Assembly: GCA_015680685.1 (NCBI GenBank)
Contig: MNCI01004165.1
Coordinates: 64,001-115,527, forward strand
From: Gnetum montanum
Lineage: Eukaryota; Streptophyta; Gnetopsida; Gnetales; Gnetaceae
Length of the DNA stretch: 51,527 nt
Reading direction: 5' to 3'
Position 1 is the stretch's first letter. The number at the start of each line of letters is the position of its first letter. The position numbers were made by a program, and so were the translations under genes. Positions 1 through 11,446 of the stretch are shown piece by piece. The notes beneath the pieces were generated by a model. The model made no database searches. It was given only the letters and a program-made list of their open reading frames with translations, and was not told the origin of the DNA.

Positions 1-26
1 GTAGCATTATACGTGTTTAGGATGTG
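1..26 (+). repeat. E1 5' LTR fragment
   Basis: GTAGCATTATACGTGTTTAG and the following bases match the 3' LTR around 9108-9133 with a few substitutions. The rest of this LTR, the primer binding site and the leader fall in the assembly gap or left of the window. Confidence 0.75.
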
Positions 27-285
27 NNNNNNNNNNNNNNNNNNNNNNNNNNNNNNNNNNNNNNNNNNNNNNNNNNNNNNNNNNNNNNNNNNNNNNNNNN
101 NNNNNNNNNNNNNNNNNNNNNNNNNNNNNNNNNNNNNNNNNNNNNNNNNNNNNNNNNNNNNNNNNNNNNNNNNNNNNNNNNNNNNNNNNNNNNNNNNNNN
201 NNNNNNNNNNNNNNNNNNNNNNNNNNNNNNNNNNNNNNNNNNNNNNNNNNNNNNNNNNNNNNNNNNNNNNNNNNNNNNNNNNNNN
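27..285. other. Assembly gap (259 N)
   Basis: A run of N that hides the end of the 5' LTR, the primer binding site and the start of the internal region of E1. The matching 3' LTR stretch plus leader should be longer than 259 bases (about 330 bases of LTR alone remain after this point in the 3' copy), so the gap length is probably nominal. Confidence 0.95.
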
Positions 286-387
286 CATTTAACATCATTA
301 GAATGAACCCTAAGGTCACATCATATGCCAAAATAACAAAAATAATTATAACAAAGTATATTGAGTTTTATTTTTTCTAATCCTAGA

Positions 388-2760
388 ATGTCTTCTTCTT
401 CTCACAGGAGTGATTCTCCATATAAGTTTGAGCGAACATCTAATCAGCAAGTAATTGACCAAACAGATCAACAAATGCCCCAACAATACAGGGTGTTATA
501 TGCTCATCCAAATGAGTATATGCCAAACTTCACCTTCATCCTACACTAGGATAAATTGATGTGGTGGTAGGACCTGGAGGGAAACATTGTGTTGTCACTC
601 GATCAATCCATTCCTATAATGCTCTAATGAATTCTTATGAGATTGGGTCTACAAGTACTTCATTCTAAATATGTTATGAAAGATAGTGATGCCAAGGAGT
701 ACCATCTCACAGATGCACAATGTAAAAGGGATCAACAATAAGAGAAGCATTGTCAAAGTGCAAAGGGAAACCGATCTAATGGCTCTTCATTCCTACTATA
801 CAAAAGAGATGGTGATGGCTTCTTCTCTAAGGGATTTTCATTAAATGACATTCCTCTCTTTGGCTTCAACCAATAAGACCAAAACCAAAACTTGTAGTCT
901 ACTATCTACAATCCTAGATCTAGCAAGGATGGATCCCATGATCAAAAGGGATCTAAGGAGGACCATGATAGGGATGAGGATAAGCATCATGATCATGATT
1001 GTGATCATGATCATCAAAGAGGGGGTAGTAGGCACTATGGTGGTGCTAGTCCTCCTTCCTCTTTACCTTCATCATCATCTTCTTTCTCTTTTGGCTTCAA
1101 ATGTAACTGTAAAGAGCATAATTATAATGGAGGTGACTAATGAGATTGAAATGATTGTAAGGCCTATCAAGAAAGTCAAGAATAGGGGCATGGGCATGTA
1201 AGGGAGATCCATCATCATGAAAGTAGGGGTAGTAGAGGACATCATAGGCACCATGGCCACCACAAAGACCATAGTTATGATGAGCTTTTACTTGCCAGTT
1301 AAACCATGCTAAACATTGTAGAGGTGGTGAGAATTCCTACAAGGCACATAAAGGATAGCTAAATTAAGAGGCTAGACATGAACAATATCCCCAAGTTTGA
1401 AGGGGAATATAACTCAGATTTGTAGAATCATCCTTAGGTCTTTCATAACGCATGTGTCTTGAAAAATGTGGAGAAAAACTAGAAAATTCTTAAGATGTTC
1501 CCAAGGATACACATTAAAGAAGTATAGGGTTGGTATCAGTCCCTAGAACTAGAATCCATCAGAAAATGGAGTACAATGCTTGAACTATTCAATGATAAAT
1601 ATCAAACATACTCTCAAGTGTCCAACTTGAGGAGGTAGATCTAAGGATGAAAATAAGGGATGCTTGAACCCTTGGATGTGGATATGCACCGGTACTATTC
1701 TCTATTGCACAAATGTCCTGGTCATGATTATTCTCAATAAGAACAAATTTGCCATATCATAGATGGGCTCTAATTATAAATGAGGTGAACTCTTGGAGTC
1801 CATCAAGCCACTAAGAGCCCATCATCTTCAAAGGCTAATTGAGTATGTAGAAAAGAAAGAAGGTGAGTTGAGAAAATGAGAAAGTGAAGAAGAATATAAT
1901 GGGAATCCTTTAATCAGAAAGAGGGAGGTCTCCTTTTGTGATAGTTAGGAGTCACCACTTGATGAGGTGGTGAATAGAAAGATCTTGCCAATCCAAAAAT
2001 CTATGTCTGGAATTTTAGCCAAGGTAGATAAAATGTGGGATTTGTTGAATGAAAGATTTCAAACTACTCTAAAAATTGCAAAACAATTAAGGGAGTAGAG
2101 TAGTAATCATGACTACAAGAGGCAGAGAGAAGCTAAACATGCCTACTAAAGGTGTAAGGGCAAAGCTACTATAGTAGAAGACGTTTTGGAGATAGAGTCA
2201 AATGATGATGAATAATGTGAAATCTACTAATATGAACATCCTAAAAGATGTTGCCCTATTCTGTCACACTTGTGGGTGTCTAGGGTGTATGATTTGAATC
2301 CTAGACTAGAAAGAAGGCAAGTACCTAGAAGATTGCCTTATCCTTAAGGAAATCTTTAGTAATTCCACCAACAAAAAACCTACTATCCAAGTGGAGCTCT
2401 ACCACAACCATGTGAGTAGTACCAACAGTGGTAGCATCCATAGTCATAGGGAATGCCACCACCAAGGCTGCAGTACCCTTATCGACAACTAGATCCATAT
2501 GGATACTATGTTGAGCAATCCATTTCTGCACATGACTCTTCCAATCATGCCATCTTCCAACATCATTACTACCCTCCAAAGTATTATAGATTTCATTCTC
2601 CATCTACTAGAGGAAGAACCCCATATCCATATTACCCTCCTCATGCTTTTACATATGTCCCTCCACCCTCAACCCAATTGCTACCTACTCCATCAATGTA
2701 GGGAGAAATTCTACCTCAACTACAACAATGCAACACAATGAGAGTTGTTAACTTACAACT
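388..2760 (+). pseudogene. E1 gag (broken)
   Basis: Structural polyprotein (capsid/nucleocapsid) of E1. A likely start is ATG at 388 (MSSSSHRSD...). It is followed by a Ser-rich segment, then a charged His/Asp/Arg-rich tract (about 900-1290), and the capsid core around 1310-1660 with the motifs RIPTRH, MNNIPKFEG and WSTMLELFNDKYQTYS, which also occur in E3. Around 2215-2275 there is a Cys/His cluster (C-E-I-Y-stop-Y-E-H-P-K-R-C), and 2440-2700 encodes a Pro/Tyr-rich linker (DPYGYY, HYYPPKYY). Many in-frame stops sit where E2 or E3 has Gln, Trp or another codon, so no Gag can be made. Domain naming rests on position and on agreement between the three copies. Confidence 0.75.
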
Positions 2761-2934
2761 AGCTCCTCAATAAAGTGGTTCAGAAACTAGATCACAAAAA
2801 AGACCTTTCTTTCAAACCAAAAACCCAACTAAACCCTCACATACACTTGCAGCTAGCAACCCTACTTCTTCATCTTCTTCTACATCTAATTTGTTTAAGT
2901 CTCCTTCAAACCAAAAACCTCCCAAAATGCATAC

Positions 2935-3420
2935 CATTCTGTTAACCCATGCGGTAATTGATTGGATAAAGGCTAGTTATCTTTCCTAGAAACTATTTGA
3001 TCTTGGAAGTCCACCTATTTACCTTCAAATCACTAGGGATGAGCCTTACAAGGCACTTCTAGATTTAGGTTCTAGTATTAATCTAATTTTCCATGAGATA
3101 TATAAAGCCTGAAACCTGCCTCCACTTAACAAGAGGAACATCTATCTCAAGTTGGATGATTAGTCCATCATTGTTCCATTGGGACTGTTGGAGGACACTA
3201 TGAGTAGCATTTGTGGGTGGTACTACCTAACTAATTTTCTAGTGATCCAAGTGGACAATTGCAAAGGGGAACTCCCAATCATCATGGGAATGGCTTGGCT
3301 AAGCATTGTTAATGCATGATGGGTGATTTAAGATCTTTTCCTTAAAATATCTAAAGAAAATGCATTTGGAAAGATTAAGAGAAAGAAAGTTTTATGCATC
3401 GTGTATAGTGACACAAGGTA
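2935..3420 (+). pseudogene. E1 aspartic protease (broken)
   Basis: Retropepsin-like protease that would cut the Gag-Pol polyprotein. The catalytic loop reads A-L-L-D-L-G-S-S-I-N-L-I with the Asp codon at 3062-3064. It is followed by the usual hydrophobic flap and by a second conserved block ending IIMGMAWLSIVNA. The DLGSS form is typical of plant non-chromovirus gypsy proteases. Stops interrupt the frame, e.g. after IYKA and after LDD. The next ~500 bases (3420-3950) are a poorly conserved linker whose 3581-3816 part stays open and matches the same linker in E2. Confidence 0.75.
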
Positions 3421-3949
3421 CAGCTATGTGTAGAAACTATGGACCATTAACAATGTATCTATCAAAGCATGTAGTGAGTGTGCTAACATATCTAAAATTC
3501 AAAGGTGCCTATATGCAACAACCACAAAATAGAAGGACACCCAATGGCTGATAGCTAATGTTAGAAGTAGCACACATTGCATGGAACCTACTAAGAGCAT
3601 AACATGTGCCTACATGGAAGGCATGAATGAAGTGGAGCAAGTTCATCACCAACTTTCTATTGATGAAATTGATGATTGCAATTGGGAAGAGTTGGAAATT
3701 CTAAAAAATTTTAAACAAGAACCCCTTGAGTTGAAAAATCTACCTACTAACCTGAAATATAAATTATTGAAAAATGGCAAGCTAGTAATAATGAATGTAA
3801 ATCTTGCTCCTAAATAAAAGGAGATGCTATTGAAGGTGATCAACAGATGGCTAATAGCCTTTTCTTGCTCCTATCCTAAACCTACAAGGATTGATCCTAG
3901 GATATGCTAGCATTGTATCTACATTGATTTGGGCATGAAGCCAAAGAGG

Positions 3950-4740
3950 CAACTGTAGTGGCAATTGAACCCCAAATTGAAGTAGATTGTCAAAAAGGAA
4001 ATTGAACAACTCTTTAAGATGGGGTTTATTTATCCCACTGTGAATAGTGAGTGGATTAGCCTACTCATAATTATGCCAAAAAAGGTGGTAAGTGGTAGGT
4101 CTACATCAATTTTTGGTTGTTAAATATGGCAACATTCAAAGATGACATTCTATTACCATTTGTGGATCAAGTGTTAGGCACTATATCTAGGCAATGCTAT
4201 TATAGTTTTTTGAATGGTTATAGTGGCAATAATCAAATCTAGATCATGCCAAAGGATCAAGACAAACAACAGTCACAAGTCCATGGGGGACTTTTTCATA
4301 TCGAAAGATGTCTTTTGGCCTATGCAATGCTTTTGCCACATTCCAATGCTTACTCTTGAGTATTTTTCAACAAAAAATTGGTAGCGGGGTGGAAGTCTTT
4401 ATGCATGACTTCTTCACCTATGGGGCTACATTTGAGCAAGACCTAGACCATCTTGAGCAAGTGCTCAAAAGATGTGTAAAGACCAATCTTTAGCTCAATT
4501 AGTAGAAGAGCCATCTAATGGTCTAGGAGGGCATTGTGTTGGGGTATAAAGTTTCATAAGTAGGAATTGAGGTTGACCCTAAAAGGATTAGGGTCATCCA
4601 AGAAATTATCCATCAACCAAAAACTATAAAATATGTATGGTTATTACTTGGACACATTAGTTACTACCAAAGATTCATAGAGAATTTCTCTAAGATCACA
4701 AAACCATTGGTCGAGCTAACAAAGAAATATACTCCATTTT
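3950..4740 (+). pseudogene. E1 reverse transcriptase (broken)
   Basis: RNA-directed DNA polymerase of E1. Recognisable blocks are VKKEIEQLFKMGFIYP (start), YSFLNGYSG for the usual YSFLDGYSG block, and the catalytic box, which reads F-M-H-D at 4398-4409 where E2 keeps F-M-D-D. One catalytic Asp is therefore lost, in addition to frameshifts and stops. The connection with RNase H follows near 4740 (SKITKPLVELTKK). Order and motifs are Ty3/gypsy. Confidence 0.8.
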
Positions 4741-5130
4741 TTTGGACCATGAAATGTGAAAATGCATTCTAGTAGCTAAAGGAGAAACTTATAGAAACTC
4801 CAATTCTACACGCCTCAAATTGGTCTAGACCATTTCACGTCATGATAAATGCTTCAAATTATGCCTTGGGGGCTATGCTTATGTAGTTGAATGATAAGAA
4901 ACATCCATATCATATGCATTATGCAAGTCAAAGTATTGTGGGTGAATAGCAAAACTACACCATCATAAAAAGGTAACAAATGACGGTAGTGTGTACTCTA
5001 GAAAAGTTTAGGCACTATGTGCTTGGATACAAAGTATTCATGCACATGGACCATAGTGCAATTTGCTTCCTAATGAATGATCCAATGGTGAGACCTCATG
5101 TCATACAATAGTTGATGATCTTATATGAAT
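4741..5130 (+). pseudogene. E1 RNase H (broken)
   Basis: RNase H domain that would remove the RNA strand during reverse transcription. The family block 'DASNYALGA' reads INASNYALGAML here, so the first active-site Asp has become Asn. Further blocks are QNYTIIKR (normally NYTTTEKE-like) and LEKFRHYVLGYKVFMHMDHSA. A TAG replaces a CAG after GAMLM. The domain runs directly on from the reverse transcriptase. Confidence 0.75.
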
Positions 5131-5379
5131 TCAATCATACGATGGTAGATCGAAAGGAAACTAATAATGTCATCATTGAGCACTTATCTTAGTTGAAATG
5201 GGAAAACAAAGAGAAGGAAAGCCCACTATCTAATCAATTTCTTGATGAACTCCCCTTTTCCAAGGCTATAACTAAGCAATTGCCTACTGAGCTTAAATGG
5301 TACAATGGCATTCTCACCTATCTTCTCACTCAAGAAATGCCATAAGAGTTGGACTATAGAAAGAAACAATGATTTCTTC

Positions 5380-6540
5380 ACTAGGTAAAATGCTTCATGG
5401 AGATCAACAGGCACCTCTACAAAGTATGCATTGATGGCTTGGTTCATTGGTATGTTTCTGATGCTAATCAACTGTGTGTTCTCTAGGATGCTCATGAGGG
5501 CCCTTGTGAAGGCCACTATGCTACTAGATGCATGGCCATTAAGATCCTAATGGCAGAGTATTACTAGCCAACACTTTTCATAGATCCTCACTAATTTGTC
5601 AACTCTTATGAACATTGCCAATGCAATGGTGGAATGACTACTCGTATAGAGGATCCTTAGTAGTAGATCTAATTGCTGGAACCCTTCAACATCTAGAGCA
5701 TTAACTTCATGGGTCCCATCACACCTATGTCAAATGGAAAGGTGTACATCATAGTCACTATTAACTATTATATGAAATGGGTAGAAACAACAATCATCAT
5801 CAACTGTACATCTTCTATTGTTTCTCAGTTTGTATAATAGAATGTTGTAAATAGGTTTGGTATGCCACGTGCATTAATTTTTTATAATGGAACCCATGTT
5901 ATAGGCACTACCTTTTGGAAGCTCATGCAACACTTGGGGGTTGAGCATAAATTAACAACACCTTATCATCCCCAAGCTAATGGTTAAGCTAAGGTTACAA
6001 ATAGGGAAATCACTAAGATCTTAGCAAGAACAGTTAAAAAATATAGGAGGTACTAGAGCATGAAACTCAACAGTGTCCTTTGGGCCTACTACTCTACCTA
6101 GAAGCTCCCTATAGGCTACTATTCCTATGAATTGGTGTACAAAAAATTGCCAACTCTTCCTATTTAATTCAAGCTCCCTACACTTTCAATAGCCTATGAC
6201 ATTAACCTTGACTTAAGTCTAGCACAAAAATAAAGATTATTGAATCTCAACCTTTTAGACAAAAACTAATTACTGGCTTTGTTATCTAATGAGTTGCACA
6301 AGGCATTCAACAAAAAACACCATGACTTTAGAATTAAGAAAGTCAAATTTCAATAGATAGATAAGGTCCTCTATTAGAACCCCACACATGTGCCATAATG
6401 AACCAAGTTCCAAACACTGTGGGAAGGCCCTTATATTATTTTTAAAAATTTTCCTTCTAGGGCCATGTTAATTTACAAACTTAACAGCCTAAACAAAAAA
6501 TTAGGTGATTCACACACAACAAGTCAAACCTTTCCGTGAG
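5380..6540 (+). pseudogene. E1 integrase (broken)
   Basis: Integrase of E1. The HHCC zinc-binding region is visible around 5490-5640 (EGPCEGHYA ... SYEHCQCNGG, with the first Cys of the CxxC pair replaced by Tyr). In the catalytic core, the first Asp is Asn (INFMGPI), the second is Tyr (FYNGTH) and the Glu position is Lys (AKVTNRE). The C-terminal part contains NPTHVP, TKF and WEGPYI, a GPY-type motif without a chromodomain. FV-stop-stop-NVVNRFG stands opposite FVQQQIVNRFG in E2, showing Gln-to-stop changes. Confidence 0.8.
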
Positions 6541-8573
6541 CCTAAGGAAGCCAGTGCAAGAAATGTCTCATTGGATGGACAACCATGCTCAATCTTTTAG
6601 ATCCTCTCCTTTCAACTTAGTTGTTGGGAAGATGGCCATCAATGCTAATCATATAAGTGGCTCCTCTATTTTTCACCTTTTTGTTTTACACCTTGTTCTT
6701 TTTACAACTTTTTGTTTTACGCCTTCGTTATCTTACACCTTTTTGTTTTTACTTTATGAATTTTTTTTCCAAATTTTGTTTTACAACATCATTCATACAT
6801 TTTATTTTTCTTGAATATTTTACAACATCTTGAATATTTTTCTTTATTTTAATGTGATTTTCTTATTGTGTTCTAATAATAATGTGCCTTATTGCCAATT
6901 CAATACTATGTAGTTTGCTTAATGTAGACATGTGCTATCTGGTAATTTGATTATTGGTGTCTAGATTCGAGCTTTGAATTTTGTTATTGATAACTAAGAG
7001 ATGGTTTCTTTTTCATGAAATAGGCAGTGAGTCCACAACATCCACCCATCCACAAACTCTATGGTTTTTCTTGTTCTAGAAGTATGAGGTCCTTTTTCAT
7101 TAATAAAACCTTAACAAACTTGTGACCTTGGTAGTTTTCAAACTTGAAAAGGATTCAAAAATTTGAATAGGATGTGATTTCAAGGGGACTCAATACTCTT
7201 TGTGCCTTTCTGCTTGATTGGGTGCCTAGGTGTTTCCATGGATTTCTTACTATTCTATGTCAACCAATAATAGGAAGTTGAATAAGTCTTTGCATGGTGT
7301 GGTTCCCATAAAAAAAATAAAAATGGAAATTCAAAGCACATCCTTTAGACAAAATAAATGGGCTACAATCACTGGCTATGAAACTAGGAAGACCTGTTAC
7401 CCATGCCTGAAGGTCCCCTCTAACTAAGGCCCTTTCTCACTTCTTGCTTCTCTTTTCTTCTTAAATAAAGAATAGTAGTTGTTCTATGTGAGCACCCTTG
7501 TGTCTTAAGGTGATGGACCAATCTTAGACTGATGATGCGAAGTCACTAAATGTGGTTGGTTTTGGTTTGAACTAAGGATGGATTTTATCAGGTAATTTAA
7601 CCACAAAATTCACAAGGGACTTCATGTGACCTTAATTAGGAACTCCATTCCACTTCCTCTCTCTCATCCATCTATGCTTTCCATCCCTCACCTCATAGTT
7701 GGTATTCATGTTCTTATTCGATGTCTTGGTTTGATGTGTTAAAATTCTTAGGTAGTTTCCTTTGAGTTTTCGTACTTAACTTTCTATAACCTTTAATCAC
7801 CCGTGAGGCCTATGGACTCCTTGGTTTGAGGATATGCAAGGGAAACAAGGGCATGTTCTTACTTTGGGGAGGATCCACTTGCAAACCTTTTGGTTGGGTT
7901 AGTTAAGTTCTTTATCATTAGGCATTCTCACAATCAAATCCTTTTGCATGCCCCATCAATGACATCCAATTATGTGCATCTTCACAATGTTTTTTAATGA
8001 AATCATATTTTTTGTTATTGTGAATTCTTTAACCCTCTTTAAGCATTTCATCGCATTTGGGATTTTTAGAATCTAATAATGGATCACTTATCCATTTCAC
8101 GATATTTTTCAATATTCTTGCTAATGCTATTAAAAGAATCAATTCACAATAATCACAACTTAACCCAGTGTAACTACCAATGAGACAAGGTACCTAAAAG
8201 CTATAGGTTACATGTTGCACACTAATCCGTGATTTTGTTGTGATTGTAGTCGAAAGCATGGACTAGAGGTGGGATTGTCTTCACCAAGGAATTAGTAGCA
8301 ACACCATGCAATGAGGCCCCTTCATGATCATTGAATTCTCTCCCTCGTTCTTCAACTATTAGAGGAGTTGGATGTTGGTTTTGGCCAGGGTGTTCAATTC
8401 TATTTTCATGAACACCTAATTTTGTAAAATATTGTAAATCCATACACTTGGGCACTTAGAATTAGTCTATTCTATCTAAGCCAATTTGCATGCTAGCGAA
8501 TAATCTCATACCTTCCCAATATTTTGTAAGGGACTTATTCCTCCTTTTGTTCACTCAAGGATAAGTTTTCATT
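6541..8573 (+). other. E1 post-pol noncoding tail
   Basis: About 2 kb between the end of pol and the polypurine tract, without a credible gene. It is homologous in scattered blocks to the same interval of E2 (about 19121-20670, inverted) and E3 (29825-31745, inverted). For example, the block near 7535-7600, GAAGTCACTAAATGTGGTTG, has counterparts in both, and the T-rich run near 6660-6810 matches E3 near 31560-31690. The conservation suggests an untranslated 3' region kept by the family. Confidence 0.65.
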
Positions 8574-8587
8574 CAATCATGGAGGTA
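8574..8587 (+). other. E1 polypurine tract
   Basis: CAATCATGGAGGTATGA-type purine-rich segment directly before the 3' LTR, the expected primer for plus-strand DNA synthesis. The same element reads ATGGGGGTATGA in E2 and E3. Confidence 0.7.
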
Positions 8588-9463
8588 TGATGAATTGTAT
8601 TTTGTCTAGCTTTCATATTAGATATCCAATATTAGAGCCTTAATATTCTAGGCTTAGAGGCGATGCCAAATATCTAATGTCACAAGATGTGTGTCGACCT
8701 ATAAATATAGTGCTTGGGTGCATGGTTTGGGCATACATTTTGTCATAGCATAGCATAGCTCTTGTAGTTTTTCTTTCTTAGAGTTAGAATATTTTCCCAA
8801 GTGTCCACAGTAAGAGTCATTAAGTGCACAGATCTTTATTTGAGCACTATTGTACTTGAGCAAAACAATGTGTGCAGCAATAAAGATAAGTTTTCTGATA
8901 AACCTTATAGCAGTTCGACTAGCTTAAATATTTTATTTATGCATTTAATGTTTTATGAAATTTCCTTTAATGTTCTCAATAATTAAGCTAATTTAGGAAT
9001 TAAGCTAGCTAAGTTAAATAGTAATTAATTAAGCACATAAGCATGACTACTTCAAGCTTGCACATGATGGTTGGTAATCCCAAGAACGCTTAATGTTTGG
9101 TAACCCAGCAGCATTATATGTGTTCAAGATGTGTACGGAAAGAGGGACCAAATACTTATGTTAGGATTAGTTAAAGATTAATTAGTTAGTTAGATTAAAT
9201 TAAAAATTAAAAATACCTCATTTCTTTATTTTAGGTACAAATACATAAAATATAAAAAAATGATAAAAATTAGATGCCTCAATTGCACTTAACCATACCT
9301 TTGCATTTCACAAGTGTAACGGGGAAGACAATGATTGTAATGATTAGACTTCACTTCCTAGAACCAATGTCCTTGAAGACTTAAGGTCTACAGAATTTAA
9401 CCAAATCGCACGTGAATGCTAGTGATTCATATGTTTTAGCGTAGGGGTATTTGCTGCTCATCA
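8588..9463 (+). repeat. E1 3' LTR
   Basis: 876 bp, from TGATGAATTG to CTGCTCATCA, i.e. TG...CA ends. The right terminus and the internal block around 9310-9460 match the E2 LTR on the other strand (for example AGGGGTAT..GCTCATCA versus TGATGAGTGGCTAGGTACCCC). A TATA-like box lies at 8699-8708 (CTATAAATAT) with a fold-back sequence just upstream (8617-8678). No target duplication can be tested, because the left flank is outside the window; the right flank is CTTAT. Confidence 0.85.
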
Positions 9464-10513
9464 CTTATGTTCTTCTCTAAAGAGTGTAATCCATCTCCTG
9501 TTTTTTGTCCTAATTCTATGTGAACTCTAACCATGCTTGTGGAATCTGATTGAGATTTTAACTATAAGATAAGAAACTTCTAACAGCAATTATTTACCTT
9601 TAATATGCTACAAGTAACAACCTTTCTTGCCTTACATATTTAAGTATAGCTTTCCCACTGCTTACTTTTTACCTAACTTACCTATGTACTTAGGATTACT
9701 TTGCATTATGTATTATTCCATAACTTTTAGCCATTGTATTTAATGGGAATAACATTGTTATTCTTTTATTATCCATACATGTTTTGAAGATTTGGTTTGC
9801 TCGGATTTTGCCCTAATTAGAATATAGCTAAAGAGACTAAAAAATTTCTAAACAAAATAAATCACATTCTAAAAAGTAACATAGAATAATGAACTATGTT
9901 AAAGGATTATGACCTATGTTTAACCTACCCTTCAACAAGACAGAATTGTATTAAAAGAATGTCCATGACTGAATTTTTAAAATGATTTATTGAGTTCTAC
10001 ACCAAAGCTCAGATGAATTGGGTTGGTCGGTTCCCCTGTTTTTCTCATATGTTTTTGGATTACATATTTTTGCAGCGCAACGTTTTCCTTCCGCTGCTTT
10101 ACCTTCCGGTGATTGCCTTATTGCTTATTCTTCGATTTTATCTTTCTTGTTACTTGTTTTTTAGTGTTCATCTTTAAAGCCTTCACTCAGAAGACAGACC
10201 GATGGTTTGGACCGCACTCACGGCAGTGGAACCGCACGTGGGAACCTGTGTCTGCAACTTATAATTTAAAAAAGTCACAAGTGGGAACTGCATCTCTAGA
10301 ATCTTTACTTTCAAATTTCATGCCAGCAACTTATGGAGTTTGAGCCAAAGATTCCAATTTCGGCACGGAACTCATTCTTTCTTAATCCTATCTGAAATAT
10401 ATTACTGTAATGCAGGAAGCGTCTATAACTTAGGCTTATCTCTTATCTTTTGAAATATTCAATGGTCCCGCGCAGCACTGTACGCAAACAAAAAAACAGA
10501 AAACTATATATAA
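9464..10513. other. Low-copy flank, no gene seen
   Basis: AT-rich to about 10000, then noticeably higher GC to about 11450. I see no credible coding region. One CACGTG box lies at 10235-10240. The stretch probably belongs to the ancestral upstream region of the P450 gene that follows; that is inference from position and composition. Confidence 0.5.
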
Positions 10514-10650
10514 ATGTCATTGTTTTCATCAAGTTTTTATACGAAAGCTTATTAGAATAATGGTAAAATCTTTTCAACTTCGATGTCATTGTTTTGATTA
10601 ACTTTTTATGCGAAACTCATTAGTATAGCGGTAAAATCTTTTCAGCTTAC
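10514..10650 (+). repeat. Two-copy tandem repeat, ~69 bp unit
   Basis: Copies at 10514-10582 and 10583-10650. Both start ATGTCATTGTTTT and contain GGTAAAATCTTTTCA; they differ by roughly a dozen changes. It lies in the presumed upstream region of the P450 remnant. Confidence 0.8.
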
Positions 10651-10730
10651 CAGTAATTTCAAGAATTTTGTGGATTGGTAACGCTTCTATGTGAGCGTTT
10701 TATCTTTCATTTATTCTTTACCACCAACAT

Positions 10731-10776
10731 GTTCGAGCAGCACGTGTTCGAGCAGCACGTGTTCGAGCAGCACGTG
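10731..10776 (+). promoter_or_regulatory. Triple 15-bp repeat carrying three G-boxes
   Basis: The unit GTTCGAGCAGCACGT is repeated three times without a mismatch (10731-10745, 10746-10760, 10761-10775). Each junction creates the palindrome CACGTG (10741-10746, 10756-10761, 10771-10776), the plant G-box bound by bZIP and bHLH factors. Further CACGTG sites are at 10235, 11034 and 11075. The sites lie upstream of the P450 exon 1 remnant, so a promoter role is plausible but unproven. Confidence 0.6.
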
Positions 10777-10801
10777 GTTGATCGTTTAGACAACATTATG
10801 T

Positions 10802-10890
10802 GAATGAAAAACTTTCAAAGATAAGCCGCGGTACACGCAGCCAGGTAGCGCCGACTGCAGCATGAGGATGAAAAACTTTCAAAGATCAGC
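10802..10890 (+). repeat. Short direct repeat GATGAAAAACTTTCAAAGAT
   Basis: TGAAAAACTTTCAAAGATAAGCCG (about 10804-10827) returns as GATGAAAAACTTTCAAAGATCAGCCG (about 10867-10892), roughly 63 bp apart. A shorter AAAACTTTCAAGCG follows. It is part of the repeat-rich upstream block of the P450 remnant. Confidence 0.7.
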
Positions 10891-11011
10891 CGGGTAAAAC
10901 TTTCAAGCGCATCTGGACTGCTACCTATCCTCAACTTTATGAAGATATGCGGTGTTTAGCGTCCTACTGACCATGGCCGAGAATCTCAGGACTGGATTCC
11001 AGTGCCCGGAG

Positions 11012-11093
11012 CCCAAAGACATGTCAAAGTTATCACGTGAGTTTATTGACCACCCAAAGACATGTCAAAGTTATCACGTGAGTTTATTGACCA
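11012..11093 (+). repeat. Perfect 41-bp tandem duplication
   Basis: The unit starting CCCAAAGACATGTCAAAGTT and ending TTTATTGACCA is present twice without a mismatch (11012-11052, 11053-11093); each copy holds a CACGTG. A third, partial echo (GTATTGACCACTCTAC) lies near 11120. Identity of the copies points to a recent duplication. Confidence 0.9.
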
Positions 11094-11446
11094 CTCTACA
11101 TGATAATATGAGGAGCCGTGTATTGACCACTCTACTCCAAAATATGGCTGCCTAAAGTCCGAAATGACCATAAGTCTTGTCTCACATATTTCTGAGTTCA
11201 TATCTCTTCCACTTGTGGGAGGTTGTGTGCGGTGGCTGCGTTGGTTAGATTTTCCCAGCATTCGGTGCATGAAGGAAGCTTCGTACATCTTTGATGCAGT
11301 CGTGCAAGGCTTGTTGGATCGACCAAGGACGACCAAGGAAACAATGTTGGGATTCCTCAAATAATACCACTTTCCTGGCAACGCAGGAGAAGCTGGCCCG
11401 CAAAGATCCATCTCTCACACCCACCGTCATCAAGACCTTAACTCAC

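Larger units (their letters stand above)
1..9463 (+). mobile_element. E1: degraded Ty3/gypsy LTR retrotransposon
   Basis: A full-length but inactive plus-strand element: 5' LTR fragment, gag, aspartic protease, reverse transcriptase, RNase H, integrase, a ~2 kb noncoding tail, polypurine tract and 3' LTR. The first 26 bases match the 3' LTR near 9108-9133, so the element's left end lies outside the window. Domain order RT-RNaseH-IN is Ty3/gypsy. The protease motif DLGSS and a chromodomain-free integrase tail ending in a GPY-type motif fit a non-chromovirus lineage (Athila/Tat-like); that placement is inference. Every domain carries stops, so all coding parts are pseudogenes. The same family occurs on the minus strand as E2 and E3. 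Confidence 0.9.

Noticed and set aside
7-331. Open frames across the N run
   Set aside because: They consist of unknown residues and carry no information.
845-1201. 118-codon Met/Ile-rich open frame
   Set aside because: It is an out-of-frame reading of the His/Asp/Arg-rich gag segment of E1.
9464-9468. Target site duplication of E1
   Set aside because: The left flank of E1 lies outside the window, so no comparison is possible.
10952-11155. N-terminal P450 coding sequence upstream of the exon 1 tail
   Set aside because: Open frames exist (MAENLRTGFQCPEPKD) but match no P450 block I can recognise, and they run through the 41-bp tandem duplication.
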